Positions 1-5,166 of a stretch of 5,166 nucleotides of DNA are shown one piece after another. Source of the stretch: Nitrosopumilales archaeon (lineage in GTDB: Archaea > Thermoproteota > Nitrososphaeria > Nitrososphaerales > Nitrosopumilaceae); the NCBI GenBank assembly GCA_016838795.1, contig JAEHKQ010000020.1:1-5166 (forward strand), read 5' to 3'. The translations under genes and the position numbers were made by a program. Below the pieces are notes generated by a model that was given only the letters and a program-made list of their open reading frames with translations, did no database searches and was not told the DNA's origin. How positions within the stretch are numbered: the first letter of the stretch is position 1; the number at the start of each line of letters is the position of its first letter.

Positions 1-342
1 ATTTTTGGCAATTCCAATTGAAACAATGAAAAGTATTATCATGAATGCAACCGATGCCCAACGTCTATCTTCACCTTCAATTGAATCGAAAATGAAGGTG
101 GCTACTATTCCTCCCATAACTGCTAGTGTAACACGGAGCCAAAACAATATGTTTATCATGTATTTGGTACGGCTTTCCTCGTACTCACCAGGCACAGGTT
201 CTGTTGGAGGAGTGTCCTTTTCTGTGGGAGGAGTGTCCTTTTCTGTGGGAGGAGTTTGATCTTCATCTGGTTCAGGCTCCAACTTTTTTTTATCCTCTGG
301 GTCTGGTGTAGGTGGTGATTTTTTCTTCTTATGTCTAGCCAA
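1..342 (-). CDS. Membrane protein with Pro/Glu/Lys repeat linker, partial (C-terminus beyond the left edge)
   Basis: I do not recognise this gene as a named family. The minus strand is open from a stop at 429-427 to the window edge, and the only usable early start is TTG at 342-340, giving a protein that begins MARHKKKKSPPTPDPEDKKK. About 114 residues are visible: a basic N-terminus (residues 1-8), a Pro/Glu/Asp/Lys-rich linker (about 9-55) holding tandem PPTEKDT units, then a hydrophobic segment at about 60-84 (NILFWLRVTLAVMGG and onward), a short charged loop with EGEDRR, and a second hydrophobic segment starting at about residue 94. A small multi-pass membrane protein with a disordered, presumably cytosolic, N-terminal tail is the simplest reading. 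The hydrophobic part has only a faint look of EMC6-type small membrane proteins, too weak for a call. It is divergent from the NFACT gene. A plus-strand frame at 5-259 is its shadow. The TTG start is the weakest point. Confidence 0.68.
   Translation of the reverse strand, partial: MARHKKKKSPPTPDPEDKKKLEPEPDEDQTPPTEKDTPPTEKDTPPTEPVPGEYEESRTKYMINILFWLRVTLAVMGGIVATFIFDSIEGEDRRWASVAFMIILFIVSIGIAKN
200..257. repeat. 21-bp in-frame tandem repeat (about 2.8 copies)
   Basis: Units start at 200, 221 and 242. The first two are identical except for one base (T/G at 205 versus 226), and the third matches for about 16 bases before diverging. The period is a multiple of three and the repeat encodes PPTEKDT copies in the linker of the minus-strand membrane protein, so copy-number change would lengthen or shorten the linker without a frameshift. 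Confidence 0.9.
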
Positions 343-419
343 CGAAATTTCTAGCTTGACTGAGAATTTGCCTCGTTTAAAATCTTTGTCTAAGAGGCTC
401 TGAGCTAAAGCAGTAAGAG

Positions 420-427
420 TATAATTT
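420..427 (+). promoter_or_regulatory. TATA box for the NFACT operon
   Basis: TATAATTT is centred about 24-25 nt upstream of the ATG at 448, after a purine-rich stretch (AGTAAGAG) that could act as a BRE. This spacing puts the transcription start at or within a few bases of the ATG, so the mRNA would be leaderless, in line with the absence of a Shine-Dalgarno motif before 448. This is a pattern-based call. Confidence 0.55.
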
Positions 428-447
428 CAGGCTTTGCATGTTTTGGT

Positions 448-2367
448 ATGACACTTTCAGGAATAGAAATAAAATATTTGATAAATGAGATTTCAACGAG
501 GACGCAGGGATACTATGTAAGTAATATCTATGGAATTACAAAGGATGGTTTGCTTTTCAAGTTGCACCATCCAGAAAAACAAGACATACTCTTAATGTTT
601 TCAACGTTTGGTTTATGGATTAGTTCTGTTAAAATAGATCAAATTGAACAAAACAAATTACTAAAACGTTTTAGAAATGATCTATTACGATTAAAATTAA
701 ACAAAATTGAACAGTTAGGTGATGAAAGAATTGCATACCTAACTTTTTCGGGTTTTGATAAGGAATTTGTTCTTGTTGGGGAATTTTTTGGCGATGGAAA
801 TATTATTCTATGTAATAAAGAAATGAAAATTCTTGCATTATTGCATTCCATTGATGTGCGTCATAGGAAATTACGAGTAGGTTTGCCTTACATTGCACCA
901 CCACAAAAAGGACACAATATTTTTGAGATATCTAAAGAAGATATACAAGAAATTAAGTCTTCATCAATCCCTGCAGCAAATTGGATTGGTAGAATGCTAG
1001 GATTACCAAAAAGATTTGTAGAAGAAATTTTTCTTACAACAAATGTTGATTCCAAGACCAAAGGAAATGAACTTGTTGATGATGATATAAAAAGAATCTA
1101 TGACTCTATCGTGTTGTTAGTAAATAAAATTGTAAAGGGGGAACATAGTCCCATAATAATCCATGATGATAAAACTATAGACGTCTCTCCTGTAAAATTA
1201 GGAAATCTCAACAATTATTCAGATGTGCCCAATTTTATGGAAGGTTTGGATATGGTGTTTACAGAAAATATTGTAAATGCTGGAAAAACTATTCAATCTA
1301 GTCACCTTGATAAAAAAATTCATGATCTTGAAACAAAATTAGAAGAACAATCAAAGGCTATCAATCAAGTTAAAGAAACATCCAAAGCAATTGCAGTCGT
1401 AGCAAAGTCAATCTCTGATATGATATCCAAAGGAATGACATCAATCGAAGACCCAAATGCCATTAAAATTCTTGCTAAACACTACTCTCAATTAATCAAA
1501 GAAAAAGGCGTTCCTATCTTAAAGATTAATGATGAAAAAATTAAGATCGACCTAAAATCTTCTCTTCCTGCAATAGCTTCTATTCTATTTGATGAATCAA
1601 AAAAACAGTCAGCGGCAATTAGCTCCATTCAAAAACTGATGGAAAAAACAGAGAAAGATATTACAAAGCTTACAGGCCAAGTCAAGATTGCTGAAGAGTC
1701 AGTTACGTTTTCAGAAGTAAGAAAGAAAAATTGGTTTGAAAGATACAGATGGTTCTATACATCTGATGGACTTTTAGCAATTGGGGGTCGTGATACTTCT
1801 TCAAATTCTGCAGTAATTAGGAAGCATTTAGAAAATAATGACAAAGTCTTTCATGCTGAAATTTTTGGCTCGCCTTTTTTCATTTTAAAAAATAGCCAAG
1901 AGCTACCTTTTGCAAGTCTGAATGAAGTTGCACACGCGACTGTTTGTTTTAGTAGAGCATGGAGAGAAGTAATGTATGGTATGAGTGCATATTGGATTAA
2001 TCCTGAGCAAGTAAAAAAATCAGCTCCAAGTGGACAATATCTTCCAAAGGGTTCGTTTACAATTGATGGTAAAAGAAATTTCATAAAAATTCCCTCACTA
2101 AAACTTGCTGTCGGTCTTTTAAAAAAAGATGAAAGTTATCTATTAACTTGTGGACCCACTAAACCAATTAAAGAAAATTGTCTTTGTTATAGTATCATTG
2201 AGCCTGGAGGTCTGGAAATGACTGATGCTGCAAAAAAAATTAGAAATGAATTCTTGAAGATGAAAGAAAGTGTTGTAAAAACCATGAGTATAGATGAGTT
2301 TACAAGAATTTTACCTGCTGGAAAAAGTCATGTTGTTGAATCCCGTTTAGGTGATGCCTCTGAATAG
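448..2367 (+). CDS. NFACT-family ribosome quality control protein (Rqc2/NEMF/RqcH homolog)
   Basis: Family members bind large ribosomal subunits that still carry peptidyl-tRNA after a stalled ribosome splits; in bacteria and yeast they recruit tRNA to add C-terminal Ala or Ala/Thr tails. At 639 residues it has the full architecture. The NFACT-N domain covers about 1-150, with GYYVSNIYGI at 21-30, FFGDGNIIL at 113-121 and R.G.PY.APP at 143-152. An HhH-like segment lies at about 175-205 (GRMLGLPKRFVEEIF), a helical coiled-coil middle at about 285-420 interrupted near 330-385, and NFACT-R (DUF814) at about 428-560, with DGLLAIGGRDTSSN at 440-453, DKVFHAEIFGSPFF at 465-478 and LPKGSFTIDGKRNF at 532-545. 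By alignment from memory, two acidic positions important in yeast (D9, D98) are Glu here (E7, E93), while the adjacent Arg is kept (R94). It is the first gene of a three-gene operon. The ATG at 448 gives the expected N-terminus and sits at leaderless spacing from a TATA box. The family call is very secure; tailing activity is not shown. Confidence 0.95.
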   Translation: MTLSGIEIKYLINEISTRTQGYYVSNIYGITKDGLLFKLHHPEKQDILLMFSTFGLWISSVKIDQIEQNKLLKRFRNDLLRLKLNKIEQLGDERIAYLTFSGFDKEFVLVGEFFGDGNIILCNKEMKILALLHSIDVRHRKLRVGLPYIAPPQKGHNIFEISKEDIQEIKSSSIPAANWIGRMLGLPKRFVEEIFLTTNVDSKTKGNELVDDDIKRIYDSIVLLVNKIVKGEHSPIIIHDDKTIDVSPVKLGNLNNYSDVPNFMEGLDMVFTENIVNAGKTIQSSHLDKKIHDLETKLEEQSKAINQVKETSKAIAVVAKSISDMISKGMTSIEDPNAIKILAKHYSQLIKEKGVPILKINDEKIKIDLKSSLPAIASILFDESKKQSAAISSIQKLMEKTEKDITKLTGQVKIAEESVTFSEVRKKNWFERYRWFYTSDGLLAIGGRDTSSNSAVIRKHLENNDKVFHAEIFGSPFFILKNSQELPFASLNEVAHATVCFSRAWREVMYGMSAYWINPEQVKKSAPSGQYLPKGSFTIDGKRNFIKIPSLKLAVGLLKKDESYLLTCGPTKPIKENCLCYSIIEPGGLEMTDAAKKIRNEFLKMKESVVKTMSIDEFTRILPAGKSHVVESRLGDASE

Positions 2368-2845
2368 AGGAAAACCCACTTTTTTGGTGGATGCTATGCT
2401 TGGTAACATTGCAAAAAAACTACGATTGTTGGGATACGATTCTTACTATTCTTCCAATGTTAGTGATGATGAAGTAATTTTCAAAGCAAAAAAAGAAGGT
2501 CGGATTTTAATTACAAAAGATGAACAGCTTGCCAAGTCAGCAGAACGAAATAAAATTCCTACTATCCAAATTGATAAAAATGATGAAGTAAACCAATTAG
2601 TTCAGATTTTTCAAAATCAAGGTCTACCAAAATTTGTTTTAGATACAAACACTACAAGATGTACGTTATGTAATGGACAGTTGTATTCAATTAACAAAGA
2701 TAAGATTATGAGTAAAGTTCCAAAAGGAGTTATAGAAAATACAGAAAATTTCTGGGAATGTGATACCTGTAACAAAATCTATTGGGAAGGAACTCATATT
2801 GACAGATTACAAAAATTTGTGGTTGAATTAAATGAAAAATTGTAA
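2351..2845 (+). CDS. Mut7-C RNase domain protein (PIN-like fold plus zinc ribbon)
   Basis: This protein matches the Mut7-C family (COG1656 type), named for the C-terminal domain of the nematode Mut-7 nuclease. The predicted role is RNA cleavage by a PIN-like fold; activity of archaeal members is inferred. Numbered from the GTG, the N-terminal half has FLVDAMLGNIAKKLRLLGYD (11-30) with the first acidic residue D14, an acidic patch SDDE (38-41), and RILITKDEQL (51-60) with D57, the spacing of a PIN-type metal site. The C-terminal half is a zinc ribbon: C104-x2-C107 and C137-x2-C140, ending in the family's typical YWEGTH (144-149). The length of 164 residues is usual for the stand-alone family. 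GTG at 2351 and ATG at 2354 are both possible starts; the ATG gives a protein one residue shorter and is my preference. It overlaps the NFACT gene by 14-17 bp, so the two are almost certainly co-transcribed and may be translationally coupled. Confidence 0.88.
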   Translation: MMPLNRGKPTFLVDAMLGNIAKKLRLLGYDSYYSSNVSDDEVIFKAKKEGRILITKDEQLAKSAERNKIPTIQIDKNDEVNQLVQIFQNQGLPKFVLDTNTTRCTLCNGQLYSINKDKIMSKVPKGVIENTENFWECDTCNKIYWEGTHIDRLQKFVVELNEKL

Positions 2846-3443
2846 TGAACTTTCTAACGAAGATGGAGAAATTCTCGTAAAAACTGCTAGAAAAATAGTT
2901 ACTGAATACCTAAAAAGCAGATCAAAAATTAATTTAGAACAAAAGTTTGAATCAGATTTTTCCTTTAACTCTGGAATCTTTGTAACCCTAAACAATAGTA
3001 TGGGATTGCGGGGATGTGTTGGATTTGCTCTTCCTGATAAAAAATTGTCTAATGCTTTGGCAGACGCATCTATATCAGCTGCGACCGAAGATCCAAGATT
3101 CCCACCAGTAAAAATTGAAGAGTTAGATCAAATCACTTTCCAAGTTACAGTTTTAACTCCACCTGAAAAAATTCACGTTTTGGATCCAATTGAGTATGTT
3201 TCTAACATTAAAGTTGGTCGAGATGGGTTAATAGTTAAACATGGTTCTCAATCTGGGCTTTTACTTCCTCAAGTTCCAGTAGAATGTGGTTGGAATGAAG
3301 AAGATTTTCTTTCTCATGCCTGTGAAAAGGCAGGTCTTCCAAGAGAGTGTTGGAAAGAAAAGGAAACTATAATTCAGAAATTTGAAGGAATTGTATTCAA
3401 AGAAGAGGCCCCAAATGGTAAGGTTGTTAGAGAGTATCTATAA
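2832..3443 (+). CDS. AMMECR1 domain protein
   Basis: This is a member of the AMMECR1 family, conserved in archaea, eukaryotes and many bacteria; no enzymatic role is firmly established. At 203 residues it is a typical full-length stand-alone protein. Signatures in order are GIFVTLN (48-54), the family hallmark LRGCVG (59-64), the conserved ATEDPRFPP (84-92), ITFQVTVLTPP (101-111), and GLLLPQVPVECGW (142-154) followed by FLSHACEKAGL. Elsewhere it is encoded with, or fused to, MEMO1-like and radical SAM partners (the AmmeMemoRadiSam set); neither partner is in this window. It starts 14 bp before the stop of the Mut7-C gene, making it the third gene of the operon, with a weak GTGGTTG purine-rich stretch about 8 nt before the ATG. 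Its stop codon lies inside the 3' end of the convergent aconitase-X small-subunit gene. Confidence 0.94.
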   Translation: MKNCNELSNEDGEILVKTARKIVTEYLKSRSKINLEQKFESDFSFNSGIFVTLNNSMGLRGCVGFALPDKKLSNALADASISAATEDPRFPPVKIEELDQITFQVTVLTPPEKIHVLDPIEYVSNIKVGRDGLIVKHGSQSGLLLPQVPVECGWNEEDFLSHACEKAGLPRECWKEKETIIQKFEGIVFKEEAPNGKVVREYL

Positions 3444-3818
3444 CAAATTTTTATCTGTATCAATATTGATTTCTTTCCCATTCTCTAATGACTCAAATTC
3501 TTCTTTTGTAACAATTACAAGTGGAATATTAGCTAATGCACAACCAGATGCGACTGTAAGATCAGCTTTTTGACAGATCATTGCACAGGGTGCAGAGTTG
3601 TTTGATTTTAGTGAATAGATAGTATATGCACCAACGCTGCTTCCTACTCCATGGGGAAAAACTAGAATAGTGTCCTTGACTGATTTGTTAAAAAGATCAT
3701 GGTTTTCATCTCTGATTACTCCTGTTTTTTTATCAACTGCCCCTAGAAAATTAATTGGGTTATATGATTTTAGTATTATTCCTTTAGCCTTCCCTTTAAC
3801 AATAGTCTTTAATGTCAT
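3438..3818 (-). CDS. Phosphomevalonate dehydratase small subunit (aconitase X swivel domain, DUF126)
   Basis: This is the small subunit of the two-subunit archaeal aconitase X that dehydrates (R)-5-phosphomevalonate to trans-anhydromevalonate 5-phosphate in the archaeal mevalonate pathway, a cytosolic step of isoprenoid lipid synthesis. The 126 residues form the swivel domain: VKGKAKGIIL (7-16), the family segment around PINFLGAVD with DxxTG-like KKTGVI (30-35), the hallmark HGVGSSVGAYTIY (56-68) whose Ser pair (S60, S61) aligns with the catalytic serine region of the aconitase fold, then PCAMICQKAD (77-86) and ASGCALANIPLV (90-101). The ATG overlaps the large-subunit stop in an ATGA motif, with a partial Shine-Dalgarno (GAGATGA) upstream in the end of the large gene, so translational coupling and 1:1 production are likely. 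Family assignment is strong. The substrate is inferred from the archaeal context; other aconitase-X enzymes act on hydroxyproline derivatives. Confidence 0.92.
   Translation of the reverse strand: MTLKTIVKGKAKGIILKSYNPINFLGAVDKKTGVIRDENHDLFNKSVKDTILVFPHGVGSSVGAYTIYSLKSNNSAPCAMICQKADLTVASGCALANIPLVIVTKEEFESLENGKEINIDTDKNLL
3448..3452 (+). terminator. Possible oligo-T terminator of the NFACT operon
   Basis: A run of five T residues begins 5 nt after the AMMECR1 stop and is followed by further T-rich sequence (TTTCTTTCCC near 3471-3480). Archaeal RNA polymerase terminates at such runs without a hairpin. The run lies in the coding region of the opposing gene, so its base composition also has a coding reason. 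Weak call. Confidence 0.25.
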
Positions 3819-4969
3819 TTAGTTTCATCTCGTATAATTTCTGAAAGTGGCTTCAAATTAACAGCAACTTTGTTTGAATTTTTAAGATAATATGCTCCTT
3901 TGACACTATTTGTTGTAACAGAATCAACATCTTTTTTGTCAATTAATGGAGTTAGACATGTACAACAATCAGACAGGATTTCACAGCCTGCCCTCTCTAA
4001 TTCATTGGTATATCCAATCTTACGTGCCTGTTCTTGAACGGCTCTTGGGCAAAAGACCATACATCTCTTTTTAAATGACCTGTTTTTCAGCATGGATGCC
4101 AAATCAGAAATTTCGTCCAGTCCTAATTGTGGACTGCCAAGAGTTATTAGATCTCCATGATCTGCAGAGTTAAGTTCATCATAAATTTTATCCATTTCCT
4201 TTTTATCAAAATCAATTTTTTCCGAACTATTAGATCCATCATCTAAAACAAACTTTCCACATGTACCAGATGTTCCCATTCCTGCACACAGGGATTTACA
4301 GCTTCGCTTGTCCAAATCTTTAACACCAGAGATTGAAACAGAGTTATCGGCTACCTTTCCTGCAAAAAATCCCAGCATTCCAATTGTTAACTCATTTGGC
4401 TCGTCAATTTTCATTCTGATTGTAAGATTAGGTTCATCATCTTTTCGTAGATCAGAATAAGGACTTTTTCCTGTAAGTGCACTTGCCAAGGCACTAAACG
4501 CACTTTCTTTGTTTGTTTTTAGATGAGCTATTGAATTTACATAAATAGCCGCATTGGTTTCGGCAAATGATACTTGGGTTCCTTTTTCAGGAAGATCAAA
4601 AATTTCATATGGTATACAAGAAAAGGATGGAGTGACTCCCATTTTTTCATATGAATTACAAATGCTTTGCTGTTTTTCTATAAAATTTTCACTCAAATTG
4701 TATTTTGAAACTTTATCGATATCAAACCCCATCGGATTCAACGTCGTTTTTACTATGACCTTAGCATCTTGACTGAGTTTTGAAAGAAATTCCTCTCCTG
4801 CATCCCCTATAGTGTTATAGTTTACACCAGAAAGATGAGCCCATGTAATTGGAACTAGTCTTTCTGCATCTGTAGCTTCACCAGTAGCAACTAAAATTCT
4901 GTAAGCAAGTTCCAGAGTTTCTCCTTTTTCTCCCTTTAGAGCTGCCTCTTCATCTTTAGTTAATTCCAT
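3815..4969 (-). CDS. Phosphomevalonate dehydratase large subunit (aconitase X catalytic domain, DUF521)
   Basis: This is the catalytic, iron-sulfur-containing partner of the small subunit. The 384 residues show the family pattern: MELTKDEEAALKGEKGE at the start, AYRILVATGEA (22-32), the HLSGVNYNTIGDAGEEFL region (45-62), the substrate/cluster segment PSFSCIPYE (114-122) with C118, FAETNAAIYVNS (135-146) corresponding to the usual ESSA..yaNS motif, ALTGKSPYSDLR (164-175), and the C-terminal CPRA (307-310) and SDCCTCLTPL (333-342). C118, C307 and C336 are the best candidate cluster ligands by position; I could not verify this. Several other cysteines (104, 224, 228, 237, 303, 329, 335, 338) make it cysteine-rich. 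The family's GART segment after the NS motif and the later Gly-x-His are not preserved, so it is a divergent branch. The ATG at 4969 fits a leaderless transcript from the TATA element at 4992-4999. Confidence 0.92.
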   Translation of the reverse strand: MELTKDEEAALKGEKGETLELAYRILVATGEATDAERLVPITWAHLSGVNYNTIGDAGEEFLSKLSQDAKVIVKTTLNPMGFDIDKVSKYNLSENFIEKQQSICNSYEKMGVTPSFSCIPYEIFDLPEKGTQVSFAETNAAIYVNSIAHLKTNKESAFSALASALTGKSPYSDLRKDDEPNLTIRMKIDEPNELTIGMLGFFAGKVADNSVSISGVKDLDKRSCKSLCAGMGTSGTCGKFVLDDGSNSSEKIDFDKKEMDKIYDELNSADHGDLITLGSPQLGLDEISDLASMLKNRSFKKRCMVFCPRAVQEQARKIGYTNELERAGCEILSDCCTCLTPLIDKKDVDSVTTNSVKGAYYLKNSNKVAVNLKPLSEIIRDETK

Positions 4970-4991
4970 TAATCAAACTCGATCATGACAG

Positions 4992-4999
4992 ATATAATA
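4992..4999. promoter_or_regulatory. Central TATA-like element, probably shared by aconitase-X and nth
   Basis: ATATAATA on the plus strand reads TATTATAT on the minus strand. Its centre is about 26-27 nt from the large-subunit ATG (4969), ideal for a leaderless minus-strand transcript, and about 31 nt from the nth ATG (5027), giving a leader of a few bases. I see no other convincing TATA box in the 57-bp gap for either gene. Confidence 0.5.
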
Positions 5000-5026
5000 C
5001 TTGTACTGGCAGATTAGTATAGAATA

Positions 5027-5166
5027 ATGAAAAAAATTCTCGATGGAATGATTGAAACGATGAATTCCGTTGGTCCTCCTCGAATGACAGTCTTAAACGA
5101 GCTTCACGAAGCAGAAACAGAAGGTCCATTCAGTATTTTGATTGGAACAATCCTTTCAGCAAGAAC
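5027..5166 (+). CDS. nth: Endonuclease III, 5' part (cut by the right edge)
   Basis: Endonuclease III is a bifunctional DNA glycosylase/AP lyase of base excision repair that removes oxidised pyrimidines. Only 46 codons are present: MKKILDGMIETMNSVGPPRM and onward, then the segment PFSILIGTILSAR at about 33-45, which matches the family's PFxLLVATILSAQT motif in the first helices. The catalytic Lys and Asp, the HhH motif and the C-terminal Fe-S cysteines would lie beyond the edge, so completeness and subtype cannot be judged. The ATG at 5027 is chosen because an in-frame TAG at 5015-5017 blocks any longer start. The gene is divergent from the aconitase-X pair across a 57-bp gap. Confidence 0.85.
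   Translation, partial: MKKILDGMIETMNSVGPPRMTVLNELHEAETEGPFSILIGTILSAR

Noticed and set aside
5..259. Plus-strand 84-residue frame with GGVSFSV repeats
   Set aside because: It is the complement of the minus-strand membrane protein. Its repeat is only the reverse reading of the PPTEKDT repeat, and the minus-strand frame has far better protein character.
375..383. Possible TATA box (ATTTTAAAC on the minus strand) for the membrane protein
   Set aside because: It would give an mRNA start about 10 nt before the TTG, which is possible, but the match is weak and the TTG start is itself uncertain.
639..851. Minus-strand 70-residue frame
   Set aside because: It lies wholly inside the NFACT-N coding region with no start signal or recognisable domain.
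1851..2084. Minus-strand 77-residue frame
   Set aside because: It is a shadow of the NFACT-R domain, which is strongly conserved on the plus strand.
2349..2355. AGGTGAT, a strong Shine-Dalgarno match
   Set aside because: It overlaps the start codons of the Mut7-C gene itself (GTG 2351, ATG 2354), and no start codon lies at a useful distance downstream, so it is probably chance.
2462..2468. GTGATGA resembling a C box of a C/D guide RNA
   Set aside because: It encodes the acidic SDDE patch of the Mut7-C protein, and I see no paired D box and guide layout around it.
3459..3470. Perfect 12-bp palindrome ATCAATATTGAT just after the AMMECR1 stop
   Set aside because: It has no loop for a hairpin and falls in codons for EINID of the small subunit; in AT-rich DNA this is expected by chance.
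3382..3573. Plus-strand 63-residue frame across the convergent junction
   Set aside because: It is made of out-of-frame AMMECR1 sequence and the antisense of the small-subunit gene, both secure genes.
4554..4772. Plus-strand 72-residue frame
   Set aside because: It is antisense to the aconitase-X catalytic segment with C118 and the ETNAA motif; no independent coding signal.

Overview
The window is AT-rich and archaeal. Its gene content, start signals and protein character fit an ammonia-oxidising Nitrososphaerota (Thaumarchaeota) genome of the Nitrosopumilus type. Supporting signs are a two-subunit aconitase-X of the archaeal mevalonate route, an NFACT/Rqc2-family protein, an archaeal-type AMMECR1, TATA-like boxes about 25-30 nt upstream of start codons (leaderless transcripts) and little Shine-Dalgarno signal. 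The assignment to this lineage is inference from style, not a database match.

Layout: (1) Positions 1-342, minus strand: N-terminal part of a membrane protein that runs off the left edge. It has a basic start, a Pro/Glu/Lys-rich linker made partly of a 21-bp tandem repeat, and two hydrophobic segments. (2) Positions 448-3443, plus strand: a tight three-gene operon with overlapping ends. It encodes the NFACT (Rqc2/NEMF/RqcH) ribosome-quality-control factor, a Mut7-C RNase-like protein (PIN fold plus zinc ribbon), and a stand-alone AMMECR1 protein. (3) Positions 3438-4969, minus strand: the large and small subunits of phosphomevalonate dehydratase (aconitase X), joined by an ATGA overlap and converging on the AMMECR1 gene with a 6-bp 3' overlap. 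(4) Positions 5027-5166, plus strand: start of an endonuclease III gene (nth), divergent from the dehydratase and cut by the right edge.

The operon in the middle suggests a translation-linked unit: a factor that binds stalled large ribosomal subunits made together with a putative nuclease and an AMMECR1 protein of unknown biochemical role. The dehydratase pair makes trans-anhydromevalonate 5-phosphate for isoprenoid (membrane lipid) synthesis. The 57-bp gap between the dehydratase and nth has one near-symmetrical TATA element at its midpoint, so both directions may share it.

The best leads are the NFACT-nuclease-AMMECR1 operon, the Asp-to-Glu changes at two functional positions of the NFACT protein, and the shared central promoter. 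No mobile element, CRISPR array, tRNA or rRNA is visible. No stretch over 300 bases lacks a gene.
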